From positions 1,798,001-1,862,000 of the forward strand of contig NZ_LR738849.1 of the NCBI RefSeq assembly GCF_902702915.1: a stretch of DNA of 64,000 nt, in the 5' to 3' direction. Source of the DNA: Desulfovibrio sp. 86. Its GTDB lineage: Bacteria > Desulfobacterota > Desulfovibrionia > Desulfovibrionales > Desulfovibrionaceae. Position 1 is the stretch's first letter, and the number at the start of each line of letters is the position of its first letter. The notes under the pieces were generated by a model. That model had not been told where the DNA came from. It saw only the letters and a program-made list of their open reading frames with translations, and searched no databases. The position numbers and the translations under genes are program-made. Positions 24,867 to 32,688 of the stretch are shown one piece after another.

Positions 24867-25799
24867 CTAATCTTCGCCCAATTCTTCGAGCAGTTCCGCC
24901 GAGGGAACGAAAAACAGCGTGCCTGTGGCCGCCGTGCTGAAATCCAGCAGCCGATCAGTGTTGCCGACGGGTTCGCCGATGAACATGTTTTCAAGCATTT
25001 TGCGGGTGGTGGAGAATTTGCCTGCATAGCCGATAAAATAGGTTCCGAACTCTCCCTTGGCGGGATTGGCAAAGGGCATGTTGGCCCGCACGATTTTCAG
25101 TTCGTTGCCGTGCTCGTCTTCGATATTGGTAACGGCGTTGTGCGCGTTTTCGGGCTTTTCCTCGTCACTGAGTTCAACGTCGTTGAACTTGCGCCTGCCG
25201 ATGGCTTTTTCCTGTTCTTCGGTCGTAAGAGCGTTCCAGGCGTCCATGTCGTGCAGGTACTTTTGCACAAAGACGTAGCTGCCGCCCGCGAAGTCCGCGT
25301 CTTCAGCGCCGATGACGGCAGCCGCCAGCCGCGCTTCGTCTTCGGGGTTTTCGGTGCCGTCAACAAAACCGATGATGGCGCGCCCGTCGTAATAGCGAAA
25401 GCCCTGCACCTCATCTATGGGGTACACCGCGCCTTGCAGTTTTGCGCTGATGATGGAGGCCGCTTCAAGGCAGACATCGAGCCGCGCGGCGCGGATGTGG
25501 AAGAAAATGTCGCCGGGCGTGGAAACGGCAATGTGCCTGTCGCCCTTGATTTCCTTGAACGGTTCCAGCTCGTTGGGTTTGCCGCGCTGGGGAAAAAGTC
25601 TGCTCCAGGCATCCGCGCCAAAGCCCATGATGCAGCTGATGGCCGCTGCTGGCAGGCGGGTGCGCATGCTTCTGGCAACGGCGGAAAAATCCGCGCACAG
25701 GTCTTTGATTATTGTGGGCGCGTCTTTAGTGTCGCGCAGGCCAAAAACCATAAAAATGGCGTGTTCGCCCGGAGTATTGGTGACATCTTGCGGTTTCAT
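24867..25799 (-). CDS. Dyp-type haem peroxidase (YfeX-like)
   Basis: 310 aa, no signal peptide. The Dyp hallmark GFVDGTENP is at about 144-152 (distal Asp of GxxDG), the likely proximal haem His is in PENAHNAVT (about 220) and the distal Arg is in KIVRANMPF. Residues 265-300 (GKFSTTRKMLENMF, DRLLDFSTAATGTLFFVPS) are also typical. It uses peroxide to oxidise dyes or porphyrin-like substrates; in an anaerobe it plausibly detoxifies peroxide in the cytoplasm. It lies 91 bases after the helicase-exonuclease gene on the same strand. Confidence 0.92.
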   Translation of the reverse strand: MKPQDVTNTPGEHAIFMVFGLRDTKDAPTIIKDLCADFSAVARSMRTRLPAAAISCIMGFGADAWSRLFPQRGKPNELEPFKEIKGDRHIAVSTPGDIFFHIRAARLDVCLEAASIISAKLQGAVYPIDEVQGFRYYDGRAIIGFVDGTENPEDEARLAAAVIGAEDADFAGGSYVFVQKYLHDMDAWNALTTEEQEKAIGRRKFNDVELSDEEKPENAHNAVTNIEDEHGNELKIVRANMPFANPAKGEFGTYFIGYAGKFSTTRKMLENMFIGEPVGNTDRLLDFSTAATGTLFFVPSAELLEELGED

Positions 25800-25890
25800 C
25801 TGCAGCCTTTGTGCGTAATTGTAAGAGGGTTGTTGTACGTGTGTTTCGGGGCTGATCGCACAGCCGCCGCGCAGTGTAAAAGAAAAATGC

Positions 25891-28800
25891 TCAAGAGGAG
25901 CGCAGATCCACAGGAACGCGCACGCGCGACCCGGCCTTGTTGGTGAACAGCAGGTGGCCGTGTTCCAGTCCGTAGAGGTAGAGGCGGCGGGTCAGGTCCA
26001 CGTCCATGCGGCAATAGGCGGCTATTTCGTCCATCTTGCCTTCTTTCCACCAGCGCAGGGCCTGCAGGCCGTCGGCGCTCTTGGGCGCTTCAAGGGTGGC
26101 CTGACCAAGGTTGTCCAGCGATATGCGGTAGCTCAGCCTGTCCTTGATGCGCTGCAGGATGTCGAGGCTCGGCAGGTTGCGCAGGTCAAAAGGGGCGAAG
26201 GGGGCAAGCACGGCATAGTCAAAACGCAGGCTGTTGAAGCCCACCACCAGGCCGGATGCCCGCATGCGCTCAAACAGGGCGGGCAACTCGTCCTGCGTGT
26301 AGCTGAAAAAATCATCATCGCGGCTGTCATAGGCCACGGCCACGCTGACGCCCATGTCGCCAGCCTTGTGCCAGCCCCCCACCTCGGCTGCGGAGCGGCG
26401 CGTTTCCACGTCAAAAACCACAAAATGCTCTGGCGGCGGCAAGGATATGTAGCCCATAAGATCTGTCATGGGGGAGCCTCCTTCAGTGCTGGCCGGTGCG
26501 GTATTGGCGCCGTGGCCTGTGGGATAATGGGGGAGCGCGCTGCCCGTCCTGACCGGCGGAGTTTCTGCCGGGCCGCCCGCAGGGGCGGGAGCGGCGCTGT
26601 TTGCGGGAGCGGACATGGCTGTGGAAAAGCCGTTGCCAGCGTGAGCGGCGGGCGCAGGCGCGTTGTGCGGGCTTGCGGCGGTATCGGGCCGGGATTGGGG
26701 AGCCGCCGTGACCCCGGCTGCCGCAAACTCAAGCTCTGGGCGCAGGGGCGGCGGGCTTATGACCAGTTTTTCGCGCAGCGTGTCGCCTTCTGCGCCGGGC
26801 GTCAGCAACTGGCGCAGCAGTTCCAGGGCCGCCCGCTTGTCTATGGGGCGGTTGCCGGAGCCGCATTTGGGCGAATGCACGCAGGAGGGGCAGCCGTCCT
26901 CGCAGGGGCAGGCCGCCACGGTTTTATAGGTGGCTTCCAGCAGGGCGCGGGCATCGCCGAAGGCCTGGCGCGTGAGGCCGGCGCCACCGGGCAGGCCGTC
27001 GTAAATAAAGACGGCGGACAGCCCCAGTTGGGCGTGCATGGGCGTGGATATGCCGCCAAAGTCGTTGCGGTCGGCCATGATGAGCAGGGGCAGCATGCCG
27101 ATGGCGGCGTGCTCCAGCGCGTGGATGCCGCCCATAAAGTGCATGAAGTTGTCTTCCATCTCCGCGCGGATGTTGTCGGGGATGACAAACCACAGGCCCT
27201 CGGTTTCAAAAACCTGGGGCGGGGCGTCCAGGGGCGTGATGGTCAGCAGGCGGTTGCCAGAGGTGGAGCGCTTCTCATAGCCCGTGACGGTGTCGATAAT
27301 GCGCAGGCGGCCCCGGCACACCAGCGCGCGGCCCAGAGACATGCGCGCGGTTTCCTCAAGAATGTCCGTGGTTTTTTGACCGCGCGTGCGGGTAAACCAG
27401 CCCACCTTGGCCTCCTTGGCCATGATGCGGGCGCGGGCCGGGTCCATGTCGTCAATGATGTAGCTGCGCCCCCTGTGCAGGTAGACAGCGCCGGGATGCG
27501 TTTCGCGCCAGGCGCGAAAGCCGTCCACAGAACCGATGATGTGGCCCTGCTCGTCTTCAATGCTGAAGGTCTGCCCTGTGCCGCGCAGATCCACATGCCG
27601 CTGGGGACGCTTGCGCGAGGCCATGAGCTGGCTGCCGTCCGCCGATTGCAGCAGCAGACCCTGGGCATTGAGCTGGCGGGCGGCGGTCAGGGCGGCGGCG
27701 CTGGCGAGCATGGGTTCGCCGGGGCGCAGGGGCATTTCGGCGGCGGCGCATTCCAGATGCCGGGCCAGGATGACTTCGTTGTCCGGGTTGACCACGGCCT
27801 TTTCCGGCGGGCGGCTGAAAAAATCGTCGGGATTGCGGGCAAAATACTGATCCAGCGCGTCCTCGCCCGCCACAATGATCACGGCGGATTCCTGCTGCGC
27901 CCGGCCCACGCGGCCGCCACGCTGCAAGGTGGCCATGACCGTGCCGGGATAGCCCACCAGAATGCAGACATCCAGCCCGCCGATGTCGATGCCCAGTTCA
28001 AGGGCGCTGGTGCTGACCACGGCCAGCAGGTCGCCGCTGGCCATGCGCGATTCAATGCTGCGGCGCTCCTCGGGCAGAAAGCCTGCGCGGTAGGCGGAAA
28101 TGCGGCTGGCAAAAGAACCGGACTGCCCGGCCCACAGGCTGATAAGCTCGGTCATGCGGCGCGAACGGCAGTAGACAATGGTGCGCAGGTTGCGCGCCAG
28201 GGCCGCCTTGAGCAGATCAATGGCCGCCGTGGCCGGGCTCTGCTCCGGGTTGAGAAAGACAAAATGCCGTGGGCCTTGCGGCGCGCCGGACTTGTCGATG
28301 ACAACGGGCGGCGGCGCGGCGGAGTTCACGGTCTGGAACACCGGAGCGGTTGCTGTGACAATATTGCCAGTTGCGCTATGGGTTGTGCCGCTGCCTGTGC
28401 CGCCTGGCGCACTGTTCTCGTCCGCAGCGGGGTATGCCGTGCCGGTGAGCGCTGCCCCCAGTTCGCCGGGGTTGCCCACGGTAGCGGTGCACAGCACATA
28501 GACGGGCTTTGCGCCGTAGCGTCCGGCCAGCCGATTGAGCCGCCGGAAGACCTGTGCCATGTGCGCGCCGAACACGCCGCGATAGGTGTGGGCCTCGTCC
28601 ACCACCACGTGGGTGAGGCCCGCCAGAAAGGCGGCCCACTGCTCGTGGTGGGGCAAGATGCCCAGGTGCAGCATTTCGGGATTGCTGATGAGCACTGCGG
28701 GCGGGTCGCGCCGGATTTTGCGGCGGAAGTGATCCGTGGTGTCGCCGTCATACAGGGCGGCGGCGGGGCGGGCGTCCTTGGGCCATGTGGCCGTAAGGGC

Positions 28801-29163
28801 GTTGAAGGCGGCAAGCTGATCCTGCGCCAGGGCCTTGAGCGGAAAAAGATAGAGGGCGCGCGCGTCGGGGTCGCGCAAATGGCGCTCCAGCACAGGCAGG
28901 TTGTAGATGAGGCTTTTGCCGCTGGCAGTGGGCGTGGCCGCCACAATGGAGTGCCCCGCGCGGATATGATCCGTGGCCAGGGCCTGATGGCTGTACAGTC
29001 CGGCTATGCCGCGCTGCTCGAGGATGCGGCTGATGGCCGTGGGCCAGGGCAGTCGCGTCTGGGCGTACTGCGGCTCGGCGGCGGGCAGCAGGCGGTGGCA
29101 GGTGACCTGCCCGCCAAGTTTCTCGGAAGCCAGCAGGGCGGCAATATAGGAACCGACAGACAT
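25891..29163 (-). CDS. MrfA-MrfB-like fusion: DEAD/DEAH helicase with Zn-binding DUF1998 region plus C-terminal 3'-5' exonuclease
   Basis: 1090 aa. Residues about 50-450 are a superfamily 2 helicase: Walker A TPTASGKS, DEAH box VVVDEAHTYRG, motif VI region GRVGRAQQ. About 560-790 is the DUF1998-type region with cysteines CPCEDGCPSCVHSPKCG (about 751-767). A Pro/Ala-rich linker (about 800-898) joins an RNase H-fold exonuclease with DEDD residues: FDVETR (D918, E920), GFNSLRFD and YCRMDVDLT. In Bacillus these are separate proteins, MrfA (YprA) and MrfB (YprB), which repair mitomycin C-type DNA damage; here they are one reading frame. An in-frame ATG at 26469 with AAGGAGG seven bases upstream could also yield the exonuclease alone. 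Confidence 0.92.
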   Translation of the reverse strand: MSVGSYIAALLASEKLGGQVTCHRLLPAAEPQYAQTRLPWPTAISRILEQRGIAGLYSHQALATDHIRAGHSIVAATPTASGKSLIYNLPVLERHLRDPDARALYLFPLKALAQDQLAAFNALTATWPKDARPAAALYDGDTTDHFRRKIRRDPPAVLISNPEMLHLGILPHHEQWAAFLAGLTHVVVDEAHTYRGVFGAHMAQVFRRLNRLAGRYGAKPVYVLCTATVGNPGELGAALTGTAYPAADENSAPGGTGSGTTHSATGNIVTATAPVFQTVNSAAPPPVVIDKSGAPQGPRHFVFLNPEQSPATAAIDLLKAALARNLRTIVYCRSRRMTELISLWAGQSGSFASRISAYRAGFLPEERRSIESRMASGDLLAVVSTSALELGIDIGGLDVCILVGYPGTVMATLQRGGRVGRAQQESAVIIVAGEDALDQYFARNPDDFFSRPPEKAVVNPDNEVILARHLECAAAEMPLRPGEPMLASAAALTAARQLNAQGLLLQSADGSQLMASRKRPQRHVDLRGTGQTFSIEDEQGHIIGSVDGFRAWRETHPGAVYLHRGRSYIIDDMDPARARIMAKEAKVGWFTRTRGQKTTDILEETARMSLGRALVCRGRLRIIDTVTGYEKRSTSGNRLLTITPLDAPPQVFETEGLWFVIPDNIRAEMEDNFMHFMGGIHALEHAAIGMLPLLIMADRNDFGGISTPMHAQLGLSAVFIYDGLPGGAGLTRQAFGDARALLEATYKTVAACPCEDGCPSCVHSPKCGSGNRPIDKRAALELLRQLLTPGAEGDTLREKLVISPPPLRPELEFAAAGVTAAPQSRPDTAASPHNAPAPAAHAGNGFSTAMSAPANSAAPAPAGGPAETPPVRTGSALPHYPTGHGANTAPASTEGGSPMTDLMGYISLPPPEHFVVFDVETRRSAAEVGGWHKAGDMGVSVAVAYDSRDDDFFSYTQDELPALFERMRASGLVVGFNSLRFDYAVLAPFAPFDLRNLPSLDILQRIKDRLSYRISLDNLGQATLEAPKSADGLQALRWWKEGKMDEIAAYCRMDVDLTRRLYLYGLEHGHLLFTNKAGSRVRVPVDLRSS
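26469..26483 (-). promoter_or_regulatory. Internal Shine-Dalgarno and in-frame ATG inside the helicase-exonuclease gene
   Basis: On the minus strand AAGGAGG (26477-26483), seven bases, then ATG (26467-26469), codon 899 of the long frame. The following MTDLMGYISL leads straight into the exonuclease domain. Initiation here would give a 192-residue MrfB-like protein ending at 25891. Confidence 0.6.
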
Positions 29164-29201
29164 TTACGCTTCCATGCAGGGGGCTTTCGCTCGGGAAAGG
29201 G

Positions 29202-30023
29202 TCATTGCCCAAAGCCTCCCTGCGGGGCCTCGGACGGCGCGACGAGCGTTGCGGGATCGGCAGCATGCGCGACCCCGGCCAGCGGGGGCTCGGACGGCGC
29301 GGCCTGGGATTGCGGGATATTCGCCGCGTGGCTGGCTGCGTGCGCGGCGGCCGCGCGGTCTTGGCCGGGAACAAGAGAACGCACCACGCGCGCGGGCGAA
29401 CCCACGGCAAGGCTGTGCGGCGGCACGTCCTTTGTGACCACGCTGCCCGCGCCGATGATGGCTCCCTCGCCAATGGCGACGCCCTTGAGAATGATGCAGT
29501 TAAGGCCAATCCAGGCGTAATCGCCGATGGTCACGGGCCTGTCGCCCTCCATGCCCGGTTCGGTGGCGCGGGCTTCGGGCGGCCAGTGGGCGTGAAAGTC
29601 CGAATCCACAATGATGCAGTTGGGCGCGATGAGCACTTGCCGCCCTATACTGATGGTTGTGGAGCGTGCCGTGATGGACGTGCCGCTGAGTTGCGCGCCG
29701 GGCCCGATATCTATGCGCGCGCCGGGGCCGAAGGTGCGCAGGCGCACTGGCGTGGCCAGAGCCGCAGCCGTTGCCCGCCGCCAGGAAGAAATGAGGCTGG
29801 TTCCCGCGCCGATGGTGATGTGGCTGCCCGGCCAGCGCATGAGGCCCACCGGGCCGTGCGCCGTGACGCCGAAGCCTACGGGCACGCCAAGAAGGGCGGC
29901 CTTGCAGCGCAGCCGCAGGCCGCCAAAAAAGCGCCCCCAGCGCGTCATGATCTGAAGGCAGGCGTAGCTTATGATATTGGCAGGGGTGAGACCCCGGCTG
30001 AGAGCTTTTTGCAGCATGTTCAT
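29202..30023 (-). CDS. Left-handed beta-helix acyltransferase (maltose O-acetyltransferase/WbbJ-like)
   Basis: 273 aa. Hexapeptide repeats run from about 60 to 205 (ITIGAGTSL, ISIGRQVLIAPNCIIVDSDFH, VTIGDYAWIGLNCIILKGVAIGEGAIIGAGSVVTKDVPP). The motif DSDFHAHWP supplies the catalytic His seen in this acetyltransferase group, and GSPARVV closes the fold. It probably transfers acetyl from acetyl-CoA to a sugar of a surface glycan. The last 60 residues are an Ala/Pro-rich tail without parallel in the family. It ends 38 bases before the helicase gene starts? No: it lies 38 bases upstream of that gene on the same strand, so the two may share a transcript. Confidence 0.85.
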   Translation of the reverse strand: MNMLQKALSRGLTPANIISYACLQIMTRWGRFFGGLRLRCKAALLGVPVGFGVTAHGPVGLMRWPGSHITIGAGTSLISSWRRATAAALATPVRLRTFGPGARIDIGPGAQLSGTSITARSTTISIGRQVLIAPNCIIVDSDFHAHWPPEARATEPGMEGDRPVTIGDYAWIGLNCIILKGVAIGEGAIIGAGSVVTKDVPPHSLAVGSPARVVRSLVPGQDRAAAAHAASHAANIPQSQAAPSEPPLAGVAHAADPATLVAPSEAPQGGFGQ

Positions 30024-30069
30024 GATGATCTTCCTCTGGCGGCGTTTGGGCGGGTGCCAGATTTTTCTG

Positions 30070-30226
30070 TTAAGGAAACGCGGATGTATTCCGTTTGGCG
30101 GACTTGCTTCACTTTTTTTGAAACAGTGGAGGATAGAAGAGTCCCCTCCTGCTTGAAAAAATATCGCGCCTTGCCAAAGGAAATACCAGCGCGTTTCCAG
30201 GAGGCTCTTTACTCAGTGCTTCCTTA
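30070..30226. repeat. Family 3 element (157 bp, TTAAGGAA...TTCCTTAA)
   Basis: Ends TTAAGGAAACGCGG and, inverted, TTAAGGAAGCACTGAG. About 80% identical by eye to the inverted copy at 48209-48366 and, at its ends, to 14712-14904. No coding capacity. Located 47 bases upstream of the acyltransferase start. Confidence 0.8.
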
Positions 30227-30669
30227 AGTCTGTGGTGATCAGGCGTACGCCCTTTGCGTGAAACCGGCGCGGGCTTGCCCTCAATCACCGGGCAAGAATG
30301 CCAGACTTGCCCCCGGTGGTCGAGAGGTCGGCGCAGAGGCGCAGCGGCAAGCCAGGATGAATTGTTGTTACTTGCCGGAATAATTTGTTTAAATAATTGC
30401 GGCCAGCCTTGACGGCGGATGCCGCTTGGAATAGGTTGAAAATGAAATTTGTTTTTACTTTTACGTCTCCTTGAAAATCCCTGGCCGTCGCATGCCGTGT
30501 GCGCTCTGGTTCAGGTTCAAAAGTCTGTGTGGCGTGGCCCTGGTCGGGCCACGGGTTGGTCACTGGTCGGTGCGTCGATACTGCCAGTTGGTACTGGCAG
30601 CCGGTATTGCCGGTGGGTGCTGCCGCATGGAGCGCGTGGACGTAGTTCATTTTTGTTGTTGGGGGGAAT
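30227..30669. other. Leader and promoter region of the FeoA-like gene
   Basis: About 440 bases without a gene. The last 140 contain two perfect hairpins: GTGGCCC-TGGTC-GGGCCAC (30534-30552) and CTGCCAGT-TGGT-ACTGGCAG (30581-30600), followed by GCCGGTATTGCCGG. They could be operators or a structured leader for the small iron-related gene. Confidence 0.45.
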
Positions 30670-30957
30670 ATGGACAGGTCTGAAAATGTTTTTCCGATCA
30701 CAGCCCTCAAAGTTGGCGAGCCTGCGTTTATTGTAAGCATCAATGCCAGGGGTGAACTGGCCCGCAGGATACGCGACATGGGGCTTGGTTCGGGCATGCC
30801 TGTTTCCGTGGTGGGGTATGCTCCCCTGCGCGACCCCCTGGCCCTGCGCTGCGCGGAAGTCACCATTGCCCTGCGCCGCCGTGAGGCCAAGGCCATCATG
30901 GTGCGCCAGAACAGCGAGGCGCAAGCGCCAGCCGCCGCCAAAGCGCCAAAACGGTAA
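30670..30957 (+). CDS. Stand-alone FeoA-domain protein
   Basis: 95 aa. Residues about 7-75 match the FeoA SH3-like fold: ITALKVGEPAFIVSI, LARRIRDMGLGSGMPVSVVGYAPLRDPLALRCAEVTIALRRREAKAIMV. The tail is Ala/Lys-rich. FeoA-type proteins bind and modulate the ferrous-iron carrier FeoB or act as the C-terminal domain of iron regulators; no feoB is adjacent, so the partner is unknown. GGGGGG stands three bases before the ATG. A perfect palindromic terminator follows at 31176. Confidence 0.88.
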   Translation: MDRSENVFPITALKVGEPAFIVSINARGELARRIRDMGLGSGMPVSVVGYAPLRDPLALRCAEVTIALRRREAKAIMVRQNSEAQAPAAAKAPKR

Positions 30958-31175
30958 GCGCGTAGGCCCCAAGGTTTCAATCTTTCGTGCCTCTGCGTAG
31001 CATTATGAATGTATTGAGTTATGTCTCGCGGCACACGCCTTTCCCGCAGCCGCCGGAACCTTTTCAACGATAAACCGCTCGCATGACAATCCGGCGTGGC
31101 CCGCGACGCAGACCGTGCACAGTCAGAAAAGCCGCCTCCACCCTGTCAGCCATGCATTGCCGCAAAGGCAGACTG

Positions 31176-31207
31176 AAAACCCGCTCCGGCATGCCGGAGC
31201 GGGTTTT
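31176..31207 (+). terminator. Terminator (AAAACCCGCTCCGGCAT palindrome)
   Basis: A perfect 32-base palindrome with A-run and T-run ends, usable in both directions. It lies between convergent FeoA-like and FMN reductase genes. Confidence 0.8.
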
Positions 31208-31228
31208 CATTTCACCGTGTAAGACACA

Positions 31229-31298
31229 ATAAGAGTTTTAGGGGGTGGGGGTGTGGGGGAGGAGACCCTTTTGCAAAAGGGTCCCTCCCCCACAAAGC
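31229..31298 (-). repeat. Family 2 hairpin repeat behind the FMN reductase gene
   Basis: 70 bp, nearly identical to the copy at 59747-59815, in the same orientation relative to the gene it follows (75 bases after the stop). Confidence 0.88.
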
Positions 31299-31373
31299 AT
31301 TACACCGAACATTGTATCGAACATTGCACCGCACATTTCATCGTGCCTTGCACCGTGAACGCACTTCAAAAGC

Positions 31374-31919
31374 TTACTTCTTCAACTGGCGTGTCCACTG
31401 GGCAAGGGCCTGCATGACCTCGGCGGTCTGTTTGGCGAGGGCCTCGTCCACCACGTTGCCCTTGTCGTCAAAGCAGGGGGTGAAGGCATTGGAGAACAGT
31501 TCGGGTTTGTTCAGCACGTGCAGGTTCAGGTACACGCAGACCTGGCGCAGATGGTACTGGCTGCGGCTGGTGCCCATGCCGCCTCCAGCGCCCACGATGC
31601 AGACGGCCTTGCCTGAAAGCGGCGCGAGGTTGGGTTCGCGTGAGACCCAGTCCAGCGCGTTTTTCAGGGCCGGGGCCAGGGAATAGTTGTATTCCGGGCA
31701 GGCCAGCACCAGGGCGTCCGCAGCGGCGACCTGTGCGATGAGGTCTTTGGCGGCCTGGGGTTTTTCAATGTCTTCATTATAGAAGGGCAGTGCGGAAATA
31801 TTCGCTATTTCCATACGGACGCCCTCGGGAAGATGGGCGGCGCAGCAGCGCAGCAGTCCCGAATTGCGGGAGGCGCGGCGCAGGCTGCCTGAAATGCCCA
31901 CGAAGGTCAGAGTGCTCAT
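31374..31919 (-). CDS. NADPH-dependent FMN reductase family flavoprotein
   Basis: 181 aa flavodoxin fold. GISGSLRRASRNSGLL is the FMN phosphate loop, CPEYNYSLAPALKNALDWVSR the signature of the NAD(P)H:quinone/azo/chromate-reductase branch, and GAGGGMGTSRSQYHLRQVCVYLN the second flavin loop. It reduces flavin or quinone with NAD(P)H in the cytoplasm. AAGGAG precedes the start. No obvious operon partner apart from the thioesterase 99 bases upstream. Confidence 0.9.
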   Translation of the reverse strand: MSTLTFVGISGSLRRASRNSGLLRCCAAHLPEGVRMEIANISALPFYNEDIEKPQAAKDLIAQVAAADALVLACPEYNYSLAPALKNALDWVSREPNLAPLSGKAVCIVGAGGGMGTSRSQYHLRQVCVYLNLHVLNKPELFSNAFTPCFDDKGNVVDEALAKQTAEVMQALAQWTRQLKK

Positions 31920-32018
31920 AGGTATTCTCCTTGTGTCCGGCTGTGCGGACAGCCCCAGCCTAACAAGTTTTGCAGCGAAAGCCTATGGAATGGTTTGACT
32001 GCCGGATTGTGGGGGATG

Positions 32019-32429
32019 TCAGCAGTCGCAGGCCTTGCGGTCGCGGGTGCGGTTTTCAAATTTTTCCTTGTTTACCGCAACGCGTTCGTGAACGCCCTCG
32101 CCGATAAGCCCTGCCTCGTCATGCGCGCTGACCTTGAAGGTCAGTCCTTTGCCGTTGGCGGACACGGCCGTCAGTTCGGCGGTGAAGGTGACCTTCATGC
32201 CGCAGGGGGTCGCCGCCAAATGAACCACGTCCACCTTGGTGCCCACGGTGGTCATGCCTTCGGGCAGGGCGTCCTGCACCAGAGCCACGGCGGTGGCTTC
32301 CATCCAGGCTATCATCATGGCTGTGGAAAAAACTTCCACAAGGCCGCTGCCAACGCGGCAGGCCAGCATGTCTTCACTGACCGTGGTTTCAGATGTGCCG
32401 GTAATGCCCGGCTCCAGAATCTTTTTCAT
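32019..32429 (-). CDS. Hot-dog thioesterase, fluoroacetyl-CoA thioesterase (FlK)-like
   Basis: 136 aa. TSETTVSEDMLACRVGSGLVEVFSTAMMIAWMEATA and GMTTVGTKVDVVHLAATPCGMKVTFTAEL match the FlK-type hot-dog fold, with Thr and Glu in the positions used by FlK and the LAATP loop. It most likely hydrolyses a small acyl-CoA; the name does not imply fluoroacetate as substrate. GAGG lies five bases upstream of the ATG. Confidence 0.85.
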   Translation of the reverse strand: MKKILEPGITGTSETTVSEDMLACRVGSGLVEVFSTAMMIAWMEATAVALVQDALPEGMTTVGTKVDVVHLAATPCGMKVTFTAELTAVSANGKGLTFKVSAHDEAGLIGEGVHERVAVNKEKFENRTRDRKACDC

Positions 32430-32559
32430 TCTTGCCTCGTTTGCCTTGCCCGGTCAGGAAGAGCCAGGGCGTGGCCTTGCATTGGAGGTTGCCAGGGGCC
32501 CGCTTGGGGGTGTCACGGCAGATAGTAGAAAAGATACGGGGTGCTATCAAGTCTGGCCG

Positions 32560-32588
32560 TAGAGCAATTTCATTTTGAAAATGCTCTA
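32560..32588. repeat. Short family 1 palindrome near the nrfA terminator
   Basis: 29 bp from TAGAGCAATTTCATTTTG to AAATGCTCTA, with TA at both ends. Confidence 0.7.
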
Positions 32589-32589
32589 A

Positions 32590-32629
32590 AAGTGTCCGCC
32601 CGCGAATGCCGGTGGCGTTCGCGGGCGGA
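32590..32629 (-). terminator. Terminator of nrfHA
   Basis: On the minus strand TCCGCCCGCGAA pairs with TTCGCGGGCGGA, followed by CACTTTTAGAG. It starts 60 bases after the nrfA stop. Confidence 0.7.
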
Positions 32630-32688
32630 TGTGTGCAGACAGAGCCTGTGGAGGTTATGGCTGCATGGAGGTTATGGGCTGCGTGGAA

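Noticed and set aside
25954..29520. Very long open frame (1188 codons) on the plus strand opposite the helicase-exonuclease gene
   Set aside because: It is the antisense shadow of a GC-rich gene with intact helicase and nuclease motifs; its translation is low-complexity (Gly/Ala/His-rich) with no motifs and no ribosome site.
30285..31067. Minus-strand open frame across the FeoA-like gene
   Set aside because: Covers a clear FeoA-domain gene on the other strand and has a random-looking translation.
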